Of a DNA stretch of 64,000 nt, positions 44,711 to 55,119 are shown piece by piece (position 1 is the first letter of the stretch; the number at the start of each line of letters is the position of its first letter). The notes under the pieces were generated by a model. It worked only from the letters and a program-made list of their open reading frames with translations. It made no database searches and was not told the origin of the DNA. The stretch lies in the NCBI RefSeq assembly GCF_003853705.1, contig NZ_QTQI01000012.1, positions 62,001 to 126,000 of the forward strand. The letters run 5' to 3'. The position numbers and the translations under genes are program-made. Source of the DNA: Burkholderia sp. Bp8992. GTDB lineage: Bacteria; Pseudomonadota; Gammaproteobacteria; Burkholderiales; Burkholderiaceae.

Positions 44711-47700
44711 TCAGTCGGCCGCGGCAGGCACGAGCACCTCGCGGCTGCCGTTGATGCCCATCGCCGACACGAGCCCCGCCGCTTCCATCTGCTCGACCAG
44801 GCGCGCCGCGCGGTTGTAGCCGATGCGCAACTGCCGCTGCACCGACGAGATCGACGCGCGCCGCGTGCGCACGACGAACGCGACGGCTTCGTCGTACAGC
44901 GGATCGGCTTCCGCGTCCGGCGCTTCGCCGAACAGGTCCTGCGTCGCGCCGTCGGCGGCCGGGCCGTCGAGAATGCCTTCCTCGTACTGCGGCTCGCCGA
45001 ACTGCTTCAGGTACTCGACGATCCGGTGCACTTCCTCGTCGGCGACGAACGCGCCGTGCACGCGCTGCGGATAGCCGGTGCCCGGCGGCAGGAACAGCAT
45101 GTCGCCCATCCCGAGCAGCGATTCGGCGCCCATCTGGTCGAGAATCGTGCGCGAGTCGATCTTCGACGACACCTGGAACGCGACGCGCGTCGGGATGTTC
45201 GCCTTGATCAGGCCCGTGATCACGTCGACGGACGGACGCTGCGTCGCGAGGATCAGGTGGATGCCGGCTGCGCGCGCCTTTTGCGCGAGGCGTGCGATCA
45301 GCTCTTCGATCTTCTTGCCGGCGACCATCATCAGGTCGGCCAGCTCGTCGATCACCACGACGATCAGCGGCAGCTTCGACAGCGGCTCGGGATCCTCGGG
45401 CGTCAGCGAGAACGGGTTGCCGATCTTCTTTTCCTTCGCTTCCGCGTCGCGGATCTTCTGGTTGAAGCCCGCGAGGTTGCGCACGCCGACGGCCGACATC
45501 AGCCGGTAGCGCTTCTCCATTTCGCCGACGCACCAGTTCAGCGCGTTCGCCGCGAGCTTCATGTCGGTGACGACCGGCGCGAGCAGGTGCGGGATGCCTT
45601 CGTAGACCGACAGCTCCAGCATCTTCGGGTCGATCATGATGAGCCGCACGTCTTCCGGCGTCGCCTTGTACAGCAGCGACAGGATCATCGCGTTGATCGC
45701 GACCGACTTGCCCGAGCCCGTCGTGCCGGCGACGAGCATGTGCGGCGCCTTCGCGAGATCGGTGACGATCGGGTGGCCCGTGATGTCCTTGCCCATCGCG
45801 ATCGTCAGTTGCGACTGCGAATGCTGGTACTCGCGCGACGCGAGGATTTCCGACAGGCGGATCATCTGGCGCTTCGCGTTCGGCAGTTCGAGGCCCATGC
45901 AGGTCTTGCCGGGAATCGTCTCGACGACGCGGATCGACGTGAGGCCGAGGCCGCGCGACAGGTCCTTCATCAGCCCGACGATCTGGCTGCCGCGCACGCC
46001 GAGCGCGGGTTCGATCTCGAAGCGCGTGATCACGGGGCCGGCCGATGCGCCGACGACCGTCACCGGCACCTTGAATTCCTGCAGCCGCTGTTCGATCACC
46101 TGGGCGGTTTGCGCGAGGTGTTCCTCGGTGATGGTTTCGACGTCGTCGGACGCGGGCTCGAGCAGGTCGAGCGTCGGCAGTTCGACGCTGAACGTCACGG
46201 GCGCGTGGAATTCGAACGCGTTCGGGCGCGGCTGGCGCACGGGGATGTCGGGGGCCGCCGTGTCGGCTGCGGCCGGCTCTGGTGCCATTGCGGTCGTCGT
46301 GCCGGCCAGCGGGGCTGCCGCGAGCGCCGGCGGGGTAGCGATCGCTGCCGGCATCGACAGGCTCGTGCCGGGAATTGCCGGTTGCGGCGCCGCGGACACA
46401 TCGTTCGACACGGACCAGCTTGCCGACGGCGCGGCAGGGGCGGGCGTCGTCGTGAACGTCGTGGTGGCGGCTACGGCTGGTGTGAAAACGCTCGACGGCG
46501 CTTGCGCCGCAGCCGTTGCGCCGACGGAGGCCGGCGATCCGATCGCGGCGGAGGCGGCGGGCGGCACGGGCAGGCTGGTCGCCGGCTGCGGTGCGATTGC
46601 GCCGGATGCGCTCGACGTGCTCGATGCGCCAAATGCCGCGCCGTTCGACGAGATTGCCGTGCTGGCCGGGAGCGTCGGTGCCGGCGCGGAAGGTTGCGTC
46701 GCAAGCGGGACGGACGTGAAATTCACTGGCGCCGGTGCTGCGGGTGCGTGCGCGGTCGAACCCGGCGCGCCGGTCGTCGACGGCGTCGCGGCGGGTGTCG
46801 TGGTCGTCTCGGGCGTCGATGCGCGGGAGACCGAACCGTAAGTCATGCCCGTCACGCCGACCGGTGCCGCCGACGCGGCGGATGCAATGGTCGACGGCGA
46901 TGCGGCCGGTTGCGACGGCGAAGTCGATGCCGTGCCGGTCACGCCGGCCGGTGACGTTGCGTCGGCGTCAGGCGCGACACTCGAAGCGGAGACAGGTGCC
47001 GGTGCGGTCGAGCCGTAGGCCGTGCCGACGAACGGCGACGCAGCAGCGGCCGACGCGGCCGGTGCCGCGGCAAACGGTTGAATCGCCGGTGATGTCGGCA
47101 GTTGTGCGGAAGCGGTCGCAGGGGCCGTTGCCGGTTGCACCGTCGGCGAAACCGGCGGCGTCCAGTGCGTGACGGGCGTGCTGGCTTCGACGCTGGCCGA
47201 CAGCGGTGCCGCACGCTCCGTCGCGGCCGGTTGGGCTGCTTCAGGTGCGGGGCTCGACGCGGGCAATGCCGACGTCGTCGCAACCGGCGTCGTCCCGGAT
47301 ACGGCGCGCGCCGGTGTGCCGGCGATCGACGCAGAGGGGAGGGCCGCAGACGGAGCGATGCCGCCGGCGGGCGTTACGTCGGCGTGCGCGCCATCGGCAC
47401 TCGGCGGCGCGTAGGCCGATGCAGGCCGATCGATTACCGGGGCGTCGGTATCGACGAACACTGCCGGATTGCGTGCGGGGATCTCGTTGACCGCCGCTTC
47501 GTCCGCCCGTTGCGCGAAGGCGGCGGGGGCCGGCTCCGATTTCGTCGCGCCTGCCGGCGATTCCGCAAGCGGGTGCCCGGCCGATGCGTCGAACGCGGAA
47601 GCCGACGGGCTGCCGAGGTCTTCCCACGGCGCGAGATCGACGGCGGCATCGAACGACGGCGCCGGCGCGATCCCGTGTGCGGGTGCGGCGGGCGCATCGT

Positions 47701-49150
47701 CGACGTGACGGATGGCGTCGTCGGCGTGATGCGACAACGCGGCATCGTCGCTGCCGGTGCCGGCATTCGACAGCGCGTGCGGTGCGGTGTCGTCGAACGT
47801 CGGGGCGCCCCAATCGGCGATCGTCGCGGGGATGCCGGGCTCTGCCGGCATGAACGCATCGAGCACGATCGGCGCGCCGTCGTCGTACGCGGGCGCGGCA
47901 TCGTGTTCGACCGGAACGCCCGCGTCATGGGCTGCGAGACCGTGCGTTGCGGAGACGAATGCGTTCGACACGGCTGCCGCTGCCGGTGCGGCAACGCTGC
48001 CTGCTGTCGCGGCCACCCCGGCCACGGCCGCGGCGGCCGTCATTGCCGGCGTTGCATCGGCCGACTGCGCGCCACCCAGCGTCGCCCATTGCGCGGTGCT
48101 GGCCTCGATCGAACGCAGCGTGTCGTGAACGCTCGGCGCCGGCGTGATCGGCGCGGCGGGCTTTTCCGTCCACGCATAGAGCGGCGCACGCGCCGGCGCG
48201 GGCGGCACCGGGCGGCGGCGCGCCGTGTCTTGCGACACGCCGGCCGCGGTCGTTCCCGCGACCGGGCGTACCGGCGGGCGCTGCGGCGACGTGCCGGCCG
48301 CGCGCGGCGCGACCGCGGCACGCGGCGGCGTCTGCTTCAGCGCAGCGGTGGCCGGCCGCGCGGCAGTCGGCCGCGGCCGGACCGGTTCGAAACCGACTGG
48401 AAGCGGGGCCGGATCGGGGCGCGGCACTTGCGAGTTTGCCGCCGCGCGCGCGAGGCTCGCCGTGCTGCCGGTCGTGGGCGGCGGCATCGCGCTGGTCGGG
48501 ATCGGCGCGGGGGGCGCCACCGGCGTGCGCTGCGGCGCGGTCGGCTTCAGCCAGCCAGACGGCGCGACGGGTTCCGTGTGCGGACGCGGCGGCGTCTTGC
48601 TGCGCGGCTTCGGCCGCGCCTGCGGGTCGGGTTTCCACAGCGTCGGGCGCGAATACCGGCCGTTCTGGCGCGGCGCCATCGAGTTGACGGTATGCGCGGT
48701 GGTCGGCTGCACGATGTCGTCGTCGCGATGCAGCGCGCTGCGCGGCAGGTCGGCGATCCCGCGTGCGTCGTCGTCGCCGCCGTCGCGCGACAGCTTGACG
48801 CCGAACGACGTGTCGACCCACGCGGCGAACTGCCGCCAGCCGATGCCGGTCAGCCAGGGCAACCCGGCGAAGAACAGGACGACCATCGCGACCGGCGTGC
48901 CGATCGGGCCGAGCAGATGGGCGAAGCCTGCGGAGAACGCATGGCCGAGCGCGTTCGTGTCGGGGCCCGACAGCGGGCTCGTCAGCGTGCAGCTTGCGAC
49001 GAATACCGCGGCGAAGCCGAGCCACAGGCGGATCGAGCCGCGGCCGGCGAGGCCGCCGCCGCCGGGCAGCATCGCCTGCACGAGACGCCAGAAGAGGAGG
49101 AGGAACCAGACGGCGGAGATGCCGAACCAGCCGAAGACAACCGTGTGCAT
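44711..49150 (-). CDS. ftsK: FtsK/SpoIIIE DNA translocase with giant Ala/Pro linker
   Basis: A 1479-residue DNA translocase. The N-terminus has about three membrane helices (8-28, 38-60, 82-107), fewer than the four of E. coli FtsK. A low-complexity linker rich in Ala, Pro, Thr and Ser runs from about 120 to 980. The motor follows: [21 protein letters not shown], FtsK-alpha, then Walker A GTTGSGKS near 1140, VIDELADLM and [12 protein letters not shown]. The gamma winged helix (about 1410-1475) has [33 protein letters not shown], which reads KOPS sequences. Burkholderia commonly has two FtsK genes; this long one is probably the second. It is a single gene. Confidence 0.93.
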   Translation of the reverse strand: MHTVVFGWFGISAVWFLLLFWRLVQAMLPGGGGLAGRGSIRLWLGFAAVFVASCTLTSPLSGPDTNALGHAFSAGFAHLLGPIGTPVAMVVLFFAGLPWLTGIGWRQFAAWVDTSFGVKLSRDGGDDDARGIADLPRSALHRDDDIVQPTTAHTVNSMAPRQNGRYSRPTLWKPDPQARPKPRSKTPPRPHTEPVAPSGWLKPTAPQRTPVAPPAPIPTSAMPPPTTGSTASLARAAANSQVPRPDPAPLPVGFEPVRPRPTAARPATAALKQTPPRAAVAPRAAGTSPQRPPVRPVAGTTAAGVSQDTARRRPVPPAPARAPLYAWTEKPAAPITPAPSVHDTLRSIEASTAQWATLGGAQSADATPAMTAAAAVAGVAATAGSVAAPAAAAVSNAFVSATHGLAAHDAGVPVEHDAAPAYDDGAPIVLDAFMPAEPGIPATIADWGAPTFDDTAPHALSNAGTGSDDAALSHHADDAIRHVDDAPAAPAHGIAPAPSFDAAVDLAPWEDLGSPSASAFDASAGHPLAESPAGATKSEPAPAAFAQRADEAAVNEIPARNPAVFVDTDAPVIDRPASAYAPPSADGAHADVTPAGGIAPSAALPSASIAGTPARAVSGTTPVATTSALPASSPAPEAAQPAATERAAPLSASVEASTPVTHWTPPVSPTVQPATAPATASAQLPTSPAIQPFAAAPAASAAAASPFVGTAYGSTAPAPVSASSVAPDADATSPAGVTGTASTSPSQPAASPSTIASAASAAPVGVTGMTYGSVSRASTPETTTTPAATPSTTGAPGSTAHAPAAPAPVNFTSVPLATQPSAPAPTLPASTAISSNGAAFGASSTSSASGAIAPQPATSLPVPPAASAAIGSPASVGATAAAQAPSSVFTPAVAATTTFTTTPAPAAPSASWSVSNDVSAAPQPAIPGTSLSMPAAIATPPALAAAPLAGTTTAMAPEPAAADTAAPDIPVRQPRPNAFEFHAPVTFSVELPTLDLLEPASDDVETITEEHLAQTAQVIEQRLQEFKVPVTVVGASAGPVITRFEIEPALGVRGSQIVGLMKDLSRGLGLTSIRVVETIPGKTCMGLELPNAKRQMIRLSEILASREYQHSQSQLTIAMGKDITGHPIVTDLAKAPHMLVAGTTGSGKSVAINAMILSLLYKATPEDVRLIMIDPKMLELSVYEGIPHLLAPVVTDMKLAANALNWCVGEMEKRYRLMSAVGVRNLAGFNQKIRDAEAKEKKIGNPFSLTPEDPEPLSKLPLIVVVIDELADLMMVAGKKIEELIARLAQKARAAGIHLILATQRPSVDVITGLIKANIPTRVAFQVSSKIDSRTILDQMGAESLLGMGDMLFLPPGTGYPQRVHGAFVADEEVHRIVEYLKQFGEPQYEEGILDGPAADGATQDLFGEAPDAEADPLYDEAVAFVVRTRRASISSVQRQLRIGYNRAARLVEQMEAAGLVSAMGINGSREVLVPAAAD

Positions 49151-49228
49151 GCTTTGAAACAGGAGTGGGGCGGGGCGCGCGAGGCGCGACCCGCCGAGTT
49201 TAACCGGCCGGCGAACAAGATTCTCGGG

Positions 49229-49251
49229 CGGCGTGAATTCGTTTCACGCCG
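49229..49251. other. inverted repeat downstream of the META gene
   Basis: CGGCGTGAA (49229-49237) pairs with TTCACGCCG (49243-49251). It may form a 3' hairpin but no T-run is present. Confidence 0.35.
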
Positions 49252-49327
49252 TGCGGCATGTGCGTTCGGCACAGGCGCGCGACACGCGACGCGAAGGCGG
49301 TCGGCCGGCCTTCGCGTGCGTGATGCA

Positions 49328-49873
49328 TCAGGGGCTCCGGTGCGTGAAAATGAGCGTTGCGCCGGCGCTGGTCACGAGCTGCAATTGCTGCGGCTCGCGC
49401 ATCTGCACGCCGGTCTTGTCGACGTGCGCGAGCGCGTCGAGGTACGCGTGCTCGAGCTGGCCGCCGAGCGAATTCGGACAGGCCATCCGCGTGCCGGCAA
49501 GCGACCCGAAGCTCAGCAGGCCGTTCTTGATCGCGTAGGTGCCCATGTAGCGGTTGCAGCCCGAGAACCCGCTGGCGCGCCGGATGCCCGATTCGGTCGA
49601 CAGCGCGAGCTTGATCGGCTCGCCGTTGTCGCCGTGCGGGATCGCGCGCTGCGTGCCGTCGGCATTCGTCCAGCTGGTGAGTTCCCAGCTCGTGTCGTCG
49701 AGCAGCTGGACGGCGGCCGGGTTGTACGGGTCGGGTGCGGGGGCGGCGGAATCGGGATGGGTCGGCATCGCGCAGGCGGCGAGAAGCGTGGCAAGCGTCA
49801 ACGCGCAGAGCGGCGCGCGCAACGGGCGAAGCAGGCCGGTGCGTGCGCGTGCGGCTGCGGACAGGTAGGACAT
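49328..49873 (-). CDS. META domain lipoprotein (HslJ-like)
   Basis: A 181-residue envelope protein. A lipobox LLAAC puts the lipid-modified cysteine at C34. The META domain starts near residue 58 (LDDTSWELTSWTNADGT) and holds the conserved FSGCNRYMGTYAIKNGLLSFGSLAGTRMACP block. META-domain proteins such as HslJ are linked to heat and novobiocin tolerance. GAGG precedes the start. It is divergent from purT. Confidence 0.88.
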   Translation of the reverse strand: MSYLSAAARARTGLLRPLRAPLCALTLATLLAACAMPTHPDSAAPAPDPYNPAAVQLLDDTSWELTSWTNADGTQRAIPHGDNGEPIKLALSTESGIRRASGFSGCNRYMGTYAIKNGLLSFGSLAGTRMACPNSLGGQLEHAYLDALAHVDKTGVQMREPQQLQLVTSAGATLIFTHRSP

Positions 49874-50086
49874 GAGCCTCGTTCCTCATCGGATTCTGAT
49901 CAAGGCGTAAGAGTAACGCACCCGCCCCGCGGCAGGCGAGCCGACACTTCACGGTTGAAAACGTTCGCAGCCCGTCCGCGTGCCGTGCGCGGTCGGGCAC
50001 CGGCCCGTCGAAACGGCCAAAACCGGCGTCATCGCGCGTGTTAACATCGGAGCCGTTTTCGTCCTCCACCAGAAGCGGGAAATCAC

Positions 50087-51301
50087 ATGCAGATCGGTCA
50101 GCGGCTCGGTACGCCGCTTTCACCCTCGGCCACGCGCGTCATGCTGCTCGGCGCCGGCGAGCTCGGCAAGGAAGTCATCATCGCGTTGCAGCGTCTCGGT
50201 GTCGAAGTCATCGCGGTCGACCGCTATCCGGACGCACCGGGCCATCAGGTCGCGCATCGCGCGCACGTGATCGACATGACGGACGCCGCTGCACTGCGCG
50301 CGATCGTCGAGGCCGAACGTCCGCACCTGATCGTCCCGGAAATCGAGGCGATCGCCACCGACGCGCTCGCGGCGATCGAGGCGGCCGGTCTTGCCGAGGT
50401 GATCCCGACCGCGCGTGCGACGCAGCTCACGATGAACCGCGAAGGGATCCGCCGGCTCGCCGCCGAGGAACTCGGCCTGCCGACGTCGCCGTATGCGTTC
50501 GCGGATTCGTTCGACGCATTCAGTGCGGCGGTCGCGAAGATCGGCATGCCGTGCGTCGTGAAGCCCGTAATGTCGTCGTCGGGCAAGGGGCAGTCGGTCG
50601 TGAAGACCGACGCCGACGTGAGGGCCGCGTGGGACTACGCGATGGCCGGCGGGCGGGTGAACCATGGCCGCGTGATCGTCGAGGGCTTCGTCGATTTCGA
50701 CTACGAGATCACGCAGCTGACCGTACGCGCGATCGACCCGGCGACGCTCGACACGCGCACCTATTTCTGCGAGCCGGTCGGCCACGTGCAGGTTGCGGGC
50801 GACTACGTCGAATCGTGGCAGCCGCAGCCGATGAGCGCCGCGGCGCTCGAGAAGTCGCGCGAGATCGCGCACAAGGTGACCGAGGCGCTTGGCGGGCGCG
50901 GGCTGTTCGGCGTCGAGCTGTTCGTGCGCGGCGACGACGTATGGTTCTCGGAAGTGAGCCCGCGGCCGCACGATACGGGCCTCGTCACGCTCGCATCGCA
51001 GCGCCAGTCGGAATTCGAGCTGCACGCACGCGCGATTCTCGGGCTGCCGGTCGATCCGGCGCTCGGGACGCCGGCCGCGTCGGCTGTTATCTACGGCGGG
51101 CTCGACGAGCGCGGCATCGCGTTCGAAGGCGTGCGCGACGCGCTCGCCGTGCCGGGCGCCGACCTGCGCCTGTTCGGCAAGCCGGAAAGTTTTGCGAAGC
51201 GGCGCATGGGCGTCGCGCTGGCGACCGGCGCGACCGTCGACGAAGCCCGCGAACGCGCGAAGCGCGCCGCCGCGGCCGTCCGGCCCGTGTCGGCTCGCTG
51301 A
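50087..51301 (+). CDS. purT: formate-dependent phosphoribosylglycinamide formyltransferase
   Basis: A 404-residue ATP-grasp enzyme of purine synthesis that uses formate and ATP to make formyl-GAR without folate. Motifs are [53 protein letters not shown] and [18 protein letters not shown]. The length is near E. coli PurT (392). Two small envelope-protein genes follow within 300 bases on the same strand. Confidence 0.95.
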   Translation: MQIGQRLGTPLSPSATRVMLLGAGELGKEVIIALQRLGVEVIAVDRYPDAPGHQVAHRAHVIDMTDAAALRAIVEAERPHLIVPEIEAIATDALAAIEAAGLAEVIPTARATQLTMNREGIRRLAAEELGLPTSPYAFADSFDAFSAAVAKIGMPCVVKPVMSSSGKGQSVVKTDADVRAAWDYAMAGGRVNHGRVIVEGFVDFDYEITQLTVRAIDPATLDTRTYFCEPVGHVQVAGDYVESWQPQPMSAAALEKSREIAHKVTEALGGRGLFGVELFVRGDDVWFSEVSPRPHDTGLVTLASQRQSEFELHARAILGLPVDPALGTPAASAVIYGGLDERGIAFEGVRDALAVPGADLRLFGKPESFAKRRMGVALATGATVDEARERAKRAAAAVRPVSAR

Positions 51302-51319
51302 CGGAACGAGGAGAGGGCG

Positions 51320-51505
51320 ATGGCGTCGAGGTGGTTGCGTATCGGAAAGCTGGGCGTTGCGCTGGCGCTTGTCGCGAGTCTCGCGGGTTGCGGTCTCGCG
51401 GCCGCACCGTGCCGGGTGGCTTCGGCCGGGCTCAAGATCGTGCCGCTCGTCGGCCACGTTGCAGCGGCGCCGACCGACGCATGCGCCGACGTCATCGATC
51501 CCTGA
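51320..51505 (+). CDS. small lipoprotein (DUF6726-like)
   Basis: A 61-residue protein with a lipobox LAGC at C24 after a hydrophobic signal (GVALALVASLAGC). The mature part is about 38 residues with two more cysteines, C31 and C55, that could pair. The function is unknown. GAGGAGAGG lies just before the ATG, so it is a real gene despite its size. It is 18 bases after purT. Confidence 0.78.
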   Translation: MASRWLRIGKLGVALALVASLAGCGLAAAPCRVASAGLKIVPLVGHVAAAPTDACADVIDP

Positions 51506-51594
51506 TCGCGACGACCGACTCGATTCGCTGCCAACCATAAATGACCGCGCGCCCCGCGAGGGCGCGTTTCCATCTGTCTCGTGAGAGGACCTGC

Positions 51595-51975
51595 ATGATT
51601 CGCCGAACCCTCGCCGCGCTCGCGCTGGCCGGCACCGCCGTTTCCGTCGCGCACGCCGCGCAACTGACCGTCGAAGAGATCGACGCCGATTCGCGCCAGC
51701 AGACCGTCTACCAGTGCGCGAACCAGAAGCAGCCCGTGCGCGTGTCGTACTGGCTCGCGGGCAACGGCCAGAGCTTCGCGCTCGTGCCGGTCAACGGGAA
51801 GCAGATGCTGTTCGTCGACACCGTATCGGCGTCGGGCGCGCGCTACCAGGCCGGCCGCTATACGTGGTGGACGAAGGGCAAGGAAGCGACGCTGCGCGAC
51901 GAGATCGCCGACGAGAAGGCGCCGCCGCTGCTGGGCGACTGCGTGCAGGTCGAGAAGAAAAAGAAGAAGGGCTGA
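51595..51975 (+). CDS. MliC-like C-type lysozyme inhibitor
   Basis: A 126-residue periplasmic protein. The signal peptide is MIRRTLAALALAGTAVSVAHA. The MliC core is present: YQCANQKQPVRVSYWLAGNGQSFALVPVNGKQMLFVDTVSASGARYQAGRYTWWTKGKEATLRD, with SASGARY as the lysozyme-binding loop. It lacks a lipobox, so it is soluble (PliC-like) rather than lipid anchored. It ends in a lysine run. GAGAGG precedes the ATG. Confidence 0.88.
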   Translation: MIRRTLAALALAGTAVSVAHAAQLTVEEIDADSRQQTVYQCANQKQPVRVSYWLAGNGQSFALVPVNGKQMLFVDTVSASGARYQAGRYTWWTKGKEATLRDEIADEKAPPLLGDCVQVEKKKKKG

Positions 51976-52433
51976 GCGCCGCGTGCGGTCGCGGATCGTC
52001 CGCGCTCGTCGTATTGACCGGCTGCCGGGCCTGACCGCCCGGTACGCGGGCAGGCGGCGGGCGTCCGGATACGATGATAAGGGATCGGACCCCCGATATT
52101 GCTCGCCGGCCGATCGGGATAGCCCGATCGGGCCGTCCATTGCCCGCACGGGCCCGTACCGTGCCCGCCGCGCGAACCGTCGTTGCGGCCGTTCGCGGCG
52201 TTGTCACGGACAGATGGCCGCGCAGTGCTACAATACGGCCCTTTCCGTCGGCATTCGCGCCGAACGGAGTCCGCACGGCCTGGCGTCCAGCGTTCACATT
52301 GAACCGGTCCCAAGCGCCAGAGCGGCGCCGCGCGGCGCGCCGCGGCTCCGTCTATTTCCGAATTGTGATGAGCGCAGGCCCGGCTGGCCTGACGCACGAT
52401 GTCCCCGCCGCGCCTTTTGAGCGAAACGCCACC
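51976..52433. other. intergenic leader region of rhlE
   Basis: These 458 bases hold no convincing gene. CCGATCGGG (52110-52118) pairs with CCCGATCGG (52123-52131) as a hairpin without a T-run. A -10-like TACAAT lies at 52229-52234, giving a leader of roughly 190 bases before rhlE. Confidence 0.55.
52229..52234 (+). promoter_or_regulatory. -10-like element of rhlE
   Basis: TACAAT with no clear -35 at the normal distance (TTGTCA at 52201 is 22 bases away). Confidence 0.35.
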
Positions 52434-53939
52434 ATGTCCGATTCTGTCGCCAAGCCCGTCGACGCAACCTTCGATCAATTCGGCCTTGCCGCCGATATCC
52501 TGAAAGCCATTGCGGAGCAGGGTTATACGACGCCGACGCCGATCCAGGCGCAGGCCATTCCGGTCGTGCTCGCCGGCCGCGACGTCATGGGCGCCGCGCA
52601 AACGGGTACCGGCAAGACCGCGAGCTTCTCGCTGCCGATCATCCAGCGCCTGCTGCCGCAGGCCAACACGAGCGCGTCCCCGGCGCGCCACCCCGTGCGT
52701 GCGCTGATCCTCACGCCGACCCGCGAACTCGCCGACCAGGTCGCCGCGAACGTGCACGCGTACGCGAAGCACACGCCGCTGCGCAGCGCGGTCGTGTTCG
52801 GCGGCGTCGACATGAACCCGCAGTCGGCAGAGCTGCGCCGCGGCGTCGAGATCCTGATCGCGACGCCGGGTCGCCTGCTCGACCACGTGCAGCAGAAGAC
52901 GGCGAACCTCGGCCAGGTGCAGATCCTCGTGCTCGACGAAGCCGACCGGATGCTCGACATGGGCTTCCTGCCCGATCTGCAGCGCATCCTGAACCTGCTG
53001 CCGAAGGAGCGTCAGACGCTGCTGTTCTCGGCCACGTTCTCGGGCGAAATCAAGAAGCTCGCATCGACCTACCTGCGCAATCCGCAGACGATCGAGGTCG
53101 CGCGCAGCAATTCGACGAACGCGAACGTCACGCAGATCGTCTACGACGTCGCCGAAGGCGACAAGCAGGCGGCCGTCGTCCAGCTGCTGCGCGATCGCGG
53201 CCTGAAGCAGGTGATCGTGTTCTGCAACAGCAAGATCGGCGCGAGCCGCCTGGCGCGCAACCTCGAGCGCGACGGCGTGGTCGCGTCGGCGATTCACGGC
53301 GACAAGACGCAGATCGAACGGATGCAGGCACTCGACGCATTCAAGCGCGGCGAGATCGAAGCGCTGGTCGCGACCGACGTGGCCGCGCGCGGCCTCGACA
53401 TCGCCGAGCTGCCGGCCGTGATCAACTTCGACCTGCCGTTCAGCGCGGAAGACTACGTGCACCGGATCGGCCGTACCGGCCGTGCCGGGGCGACGGGCGA
53501 CGCGCTGTCGCTGTGCAGCCCGAACGAGCGCAAGCAGCTCGCCGATATCGAGAAGCTGATCAAGCGTCCGCTCGAAGTGCAGACGCTCGCGCTCAACAAG
53601 CCGGCACGCCCGCGTCACGACGACCGTGGCAGCGAGCGCGGTGGTGACCGTGGCGGCGATCGCCACGGCGAACGCGGTGGCGAACGGGGCGGTCGTCGCG
53701 ATCGCGACGAGCATCGCGGCGCGTCGGGACACCGCTCGGCCGGTGCCGAGCGTGGCGGTCGTCCCCGTCGCCACGAAGCGCCGGTCGACGATTTCTTCCT
53801 GAAGCCGTACGAGCCGTCGGCGCCGGCGAAGCAGGCGGACGACGCACAGCCCGCGCAGCAGCCCGAGAAGAAAGGGCCGAAGCGTCAGGTTGCGGCGCTG
53901 CTCGGCGGGTTCGGGATGCCGCGCAAGCCGTCGGCGTAA
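52434..53939 (+). CDS. rhlE: DEAD-box RNA helicase RhlE-like
   Basis: A 501-residue ATP-dependent RNA helicase. The Q-motif region is FDQFGLAADILKAIAEQGYTTPTPIQAQAIP. Motif I is AQTGTGKT, Ia PTRELADQ, Ib ATPGRLLD, II DEADRMLDMG, III SATFS, and the C-terminal domain has VFCNSK, ATDVAARGLDI and HRIGRTGRAG. A basic Arg/Gly-rich tail from about residue 390 (RGGDRGGDRHGERGG) is typical of RhlE and binds RNA. It may work in rRNA maturation, RNA decay and cold tolerance. A hairpin terminator follows. Confidence 0.92.
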   Translation: MSDSVAKPVDATFDQFGLAADILKAIAEQGYTTPTPIQAQAIPVVLAGRDVMGAAQTGTGKTASFSLPIIQRLLPQANTSASPARHPVRALILTPTRELADQVAANVHAYAKHTPLRSAVVFGGVDMNPQSAELRRGVEILIATPGRLLDHVQQKTANLGQVQILVLDEADRMLDMGFLPDLQRILNLLPKERQTLLFSATFSGEIKKLASTYLRNPQTIEVARSNSTNANVTQIVYDVAEGDKQAAVVQLLRDRGLKQVIVFCNSKIGASRLARNLERDGVVASAIHGDKTQIERMQALDAFKRGEIEALVATDVAARGLDIAELPAVINFDLPFSAEDYVHRIGRTGRAGATGDALSLCSPNERKQLADIEKLIKRPLEVQTLALNKPARPRHDDRGSERGGDRGGDRHGERGGERGGRRDRDEHRGASGHRSAGAERGGRPRRHEAPVDDFFLKPYEPSAPAKQADDAQPAQQPEKKGPKRQVAALLGGFGMPRKPSA

Positions 53940-53988
53940 CCGGACGGTTCAAGCGGTCGAGGCGGTGCGCGAACACTGCCGCAGAAGC

Positions 53989-54019
53989 GGGTGCATGCGA
54001 TGAGCATGTGCCCGTTTTT
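53989..54019 (+). terminator. intrinsic terminator after rhlE
   Basis: A 10-bp stem (53989-53998 with 54004-54013, two G-U pairs) with a 5-base loop, then GTTTTT. Confidence 0.7.
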
Positions 54020-54170
54020 CATTGGGCGACGCGATCGGGAAGGGGCTGCGCGGGCGGGCGATGGCCGGTCGCGCGAGGCAGGGGGATGTCGATGCCGTGT
54101 CGTCGGCGGGCGTGGCGCCCGGGCTTGCGTCACGTACTCATGCGATCCGGTTCGACGCCGACGGAGGCAG

Positions 54171-54196
54171 GAACGCGGCCGGTACGGGCCGCGTTC
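54171..54196. other. hairpin downstream of gluQ
   Basis: GAACGCGGCC (54171-54180) pairs perfectly with GGCCGCGTTC (54187-54196). No T-run is present on the gluQ side. Confidence 0.4.
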
Positions 54197-54206
54197 TGGC
54201 AGCGAT

Positions 54207-55100
54207 TCAACCGGCACGAAGCCCGAAGCGACGCGCCCACGCAGCGGTCGCGGCCGCGTAGAACGCGTCCATCGTCCGGCTCGACAGAACGCCGTCGTCC
54301 GTCAGGCCGAGATGCTCGGCCGCAGCTCGCAGCGCCGGCAGCGGAGCACCGCGTTCGAGCGCGGTCGCACCGGTCTGCTTGCTGAGCTTTTCGCCGTTCG
54401 CATCGACGACGACGGGCACGTGCAGGTACTCGGGCGTCGGCACGCCGAGGCAGCGTTGCAGATGGATCTGGCGGGCGGTCGAATCGAGCAGGTCTGCGCC
54501 GCGCACGACATGCGTGATGCGTGCATCGGCATCGTCGACGACGACCGCGAGCTGGTAGGCCCATTGGCCGTCCGCGCGCTTCAGCACGAAATCGCCGACT
54601 TCGGTCGCGAGGTTCTGCGATTGCGTGTGCTGCCAGCGGTCGTCGAACGTGACGATCGCGTCGTCACCGTCGGGCACGCGCAGGCGCCACGCGCGCGCGG
54701 GCTTGCCGTGCAGGCCGGTGCGACATGTGCCCGGATACGCGAGCGTGGTGTGGCGTTCGTGCGCGGCGCGCAGCGAATCGGCGATTTCCTTGCGCGTGCA
54801 GCCGCACGGATAGACGCACCCCGCCGCGACGAGCTGCTCGAGCGCGGCCGTGTACGCCGCATCGCGCGTGCTTTGCCACACGGGCGGTTCGTCGGGCGTC
54901 ATGCCGAAATGCGCGAGCGTCGCGAGGATGTCGTCGGCCGCGCCGGGTACCGTGCGCGGGCCGTCGAGATCCTCGATGCGCACGAGCCACGTGCCGCCAT
55001 GCGCGCGCGCGTCGAGCCAGCTCGCGAGCGCGCCGACCAGCGAGCCGAAGTGCAGCGGGCCGGTAGGCGACGGCGCGAAGCGGCCGCGATAGCCGTTCAT
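54207..55100 (-). CDS. gluQ: glutamyl-Q tRNA(Asp) synthetase
   Basis: A 297-residue truncated relative of glutamyl-tRNA synthetase that lacks an anticodon-binding domain. It adds glutamate to queuosine at the wobble base of tRNA-Asp. The HIGH-type motif is [15 protein letters not shown], the zinc site is CGCTRKEI with YPGTC, and the KMSKS-like loop is KLSKQTGA. The length matches GluQ (about 300). It follows trhO by 19 bases, so two tRNA-modification genes form one operon. Confidence 0.94.
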   Translation of the reverse strand: MNGYRGRFAPSPTGPLHFGSLVGALASWLDARAHGGTWLVRIEDLDGPRTVPGAADDILATLAHFGMTPDEPPVWQSTRDAAYTAALEQLVAAGCVYPCGCTRKEIADSLRAAHERHTTLAYPGTCRTGLHGKPARAWRLRVPDGDDAIVTFDDRWQHTQSQNLATEVGDFVLKRADGQWAYQLAVVVDDADARITHVVRGADLLDSTARQIHLQRCLGVPTPEYLHVPVVVDANGEKLSKQTGATALERGAPLPALRAAAEHLGLTDDGVLSSRTMDAFYAAATAAWARRFGLRAG

Positions 55101-55119
55101 CGGGGCGCGGGTCGCGCGC

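Noticed and set aside
46200-48790. Repetitive DNA that could be taken for a CRISPR array or tandem repeat
   Set aside because: The repetition is codon-level Ala/Pro/Thr bias in the FtsK linker; there are no regular repeat-spacer units.
47102-50044. A long plus-strand open frame opposite ftsK, and similar ones opposite dnaE and in the GGDEF-EAL gene
   Set aside because: Their composition is Arg/Gly-rich, they have no domain or start signal, and the opposite strand holds clear genes.
52110-52131. Hairpin after the MliC-like gene considered as a terminator or riboswitch
   Set aside because: There is no T-run and no recognised aptamer pattern; it is reported only as part of the leader region.
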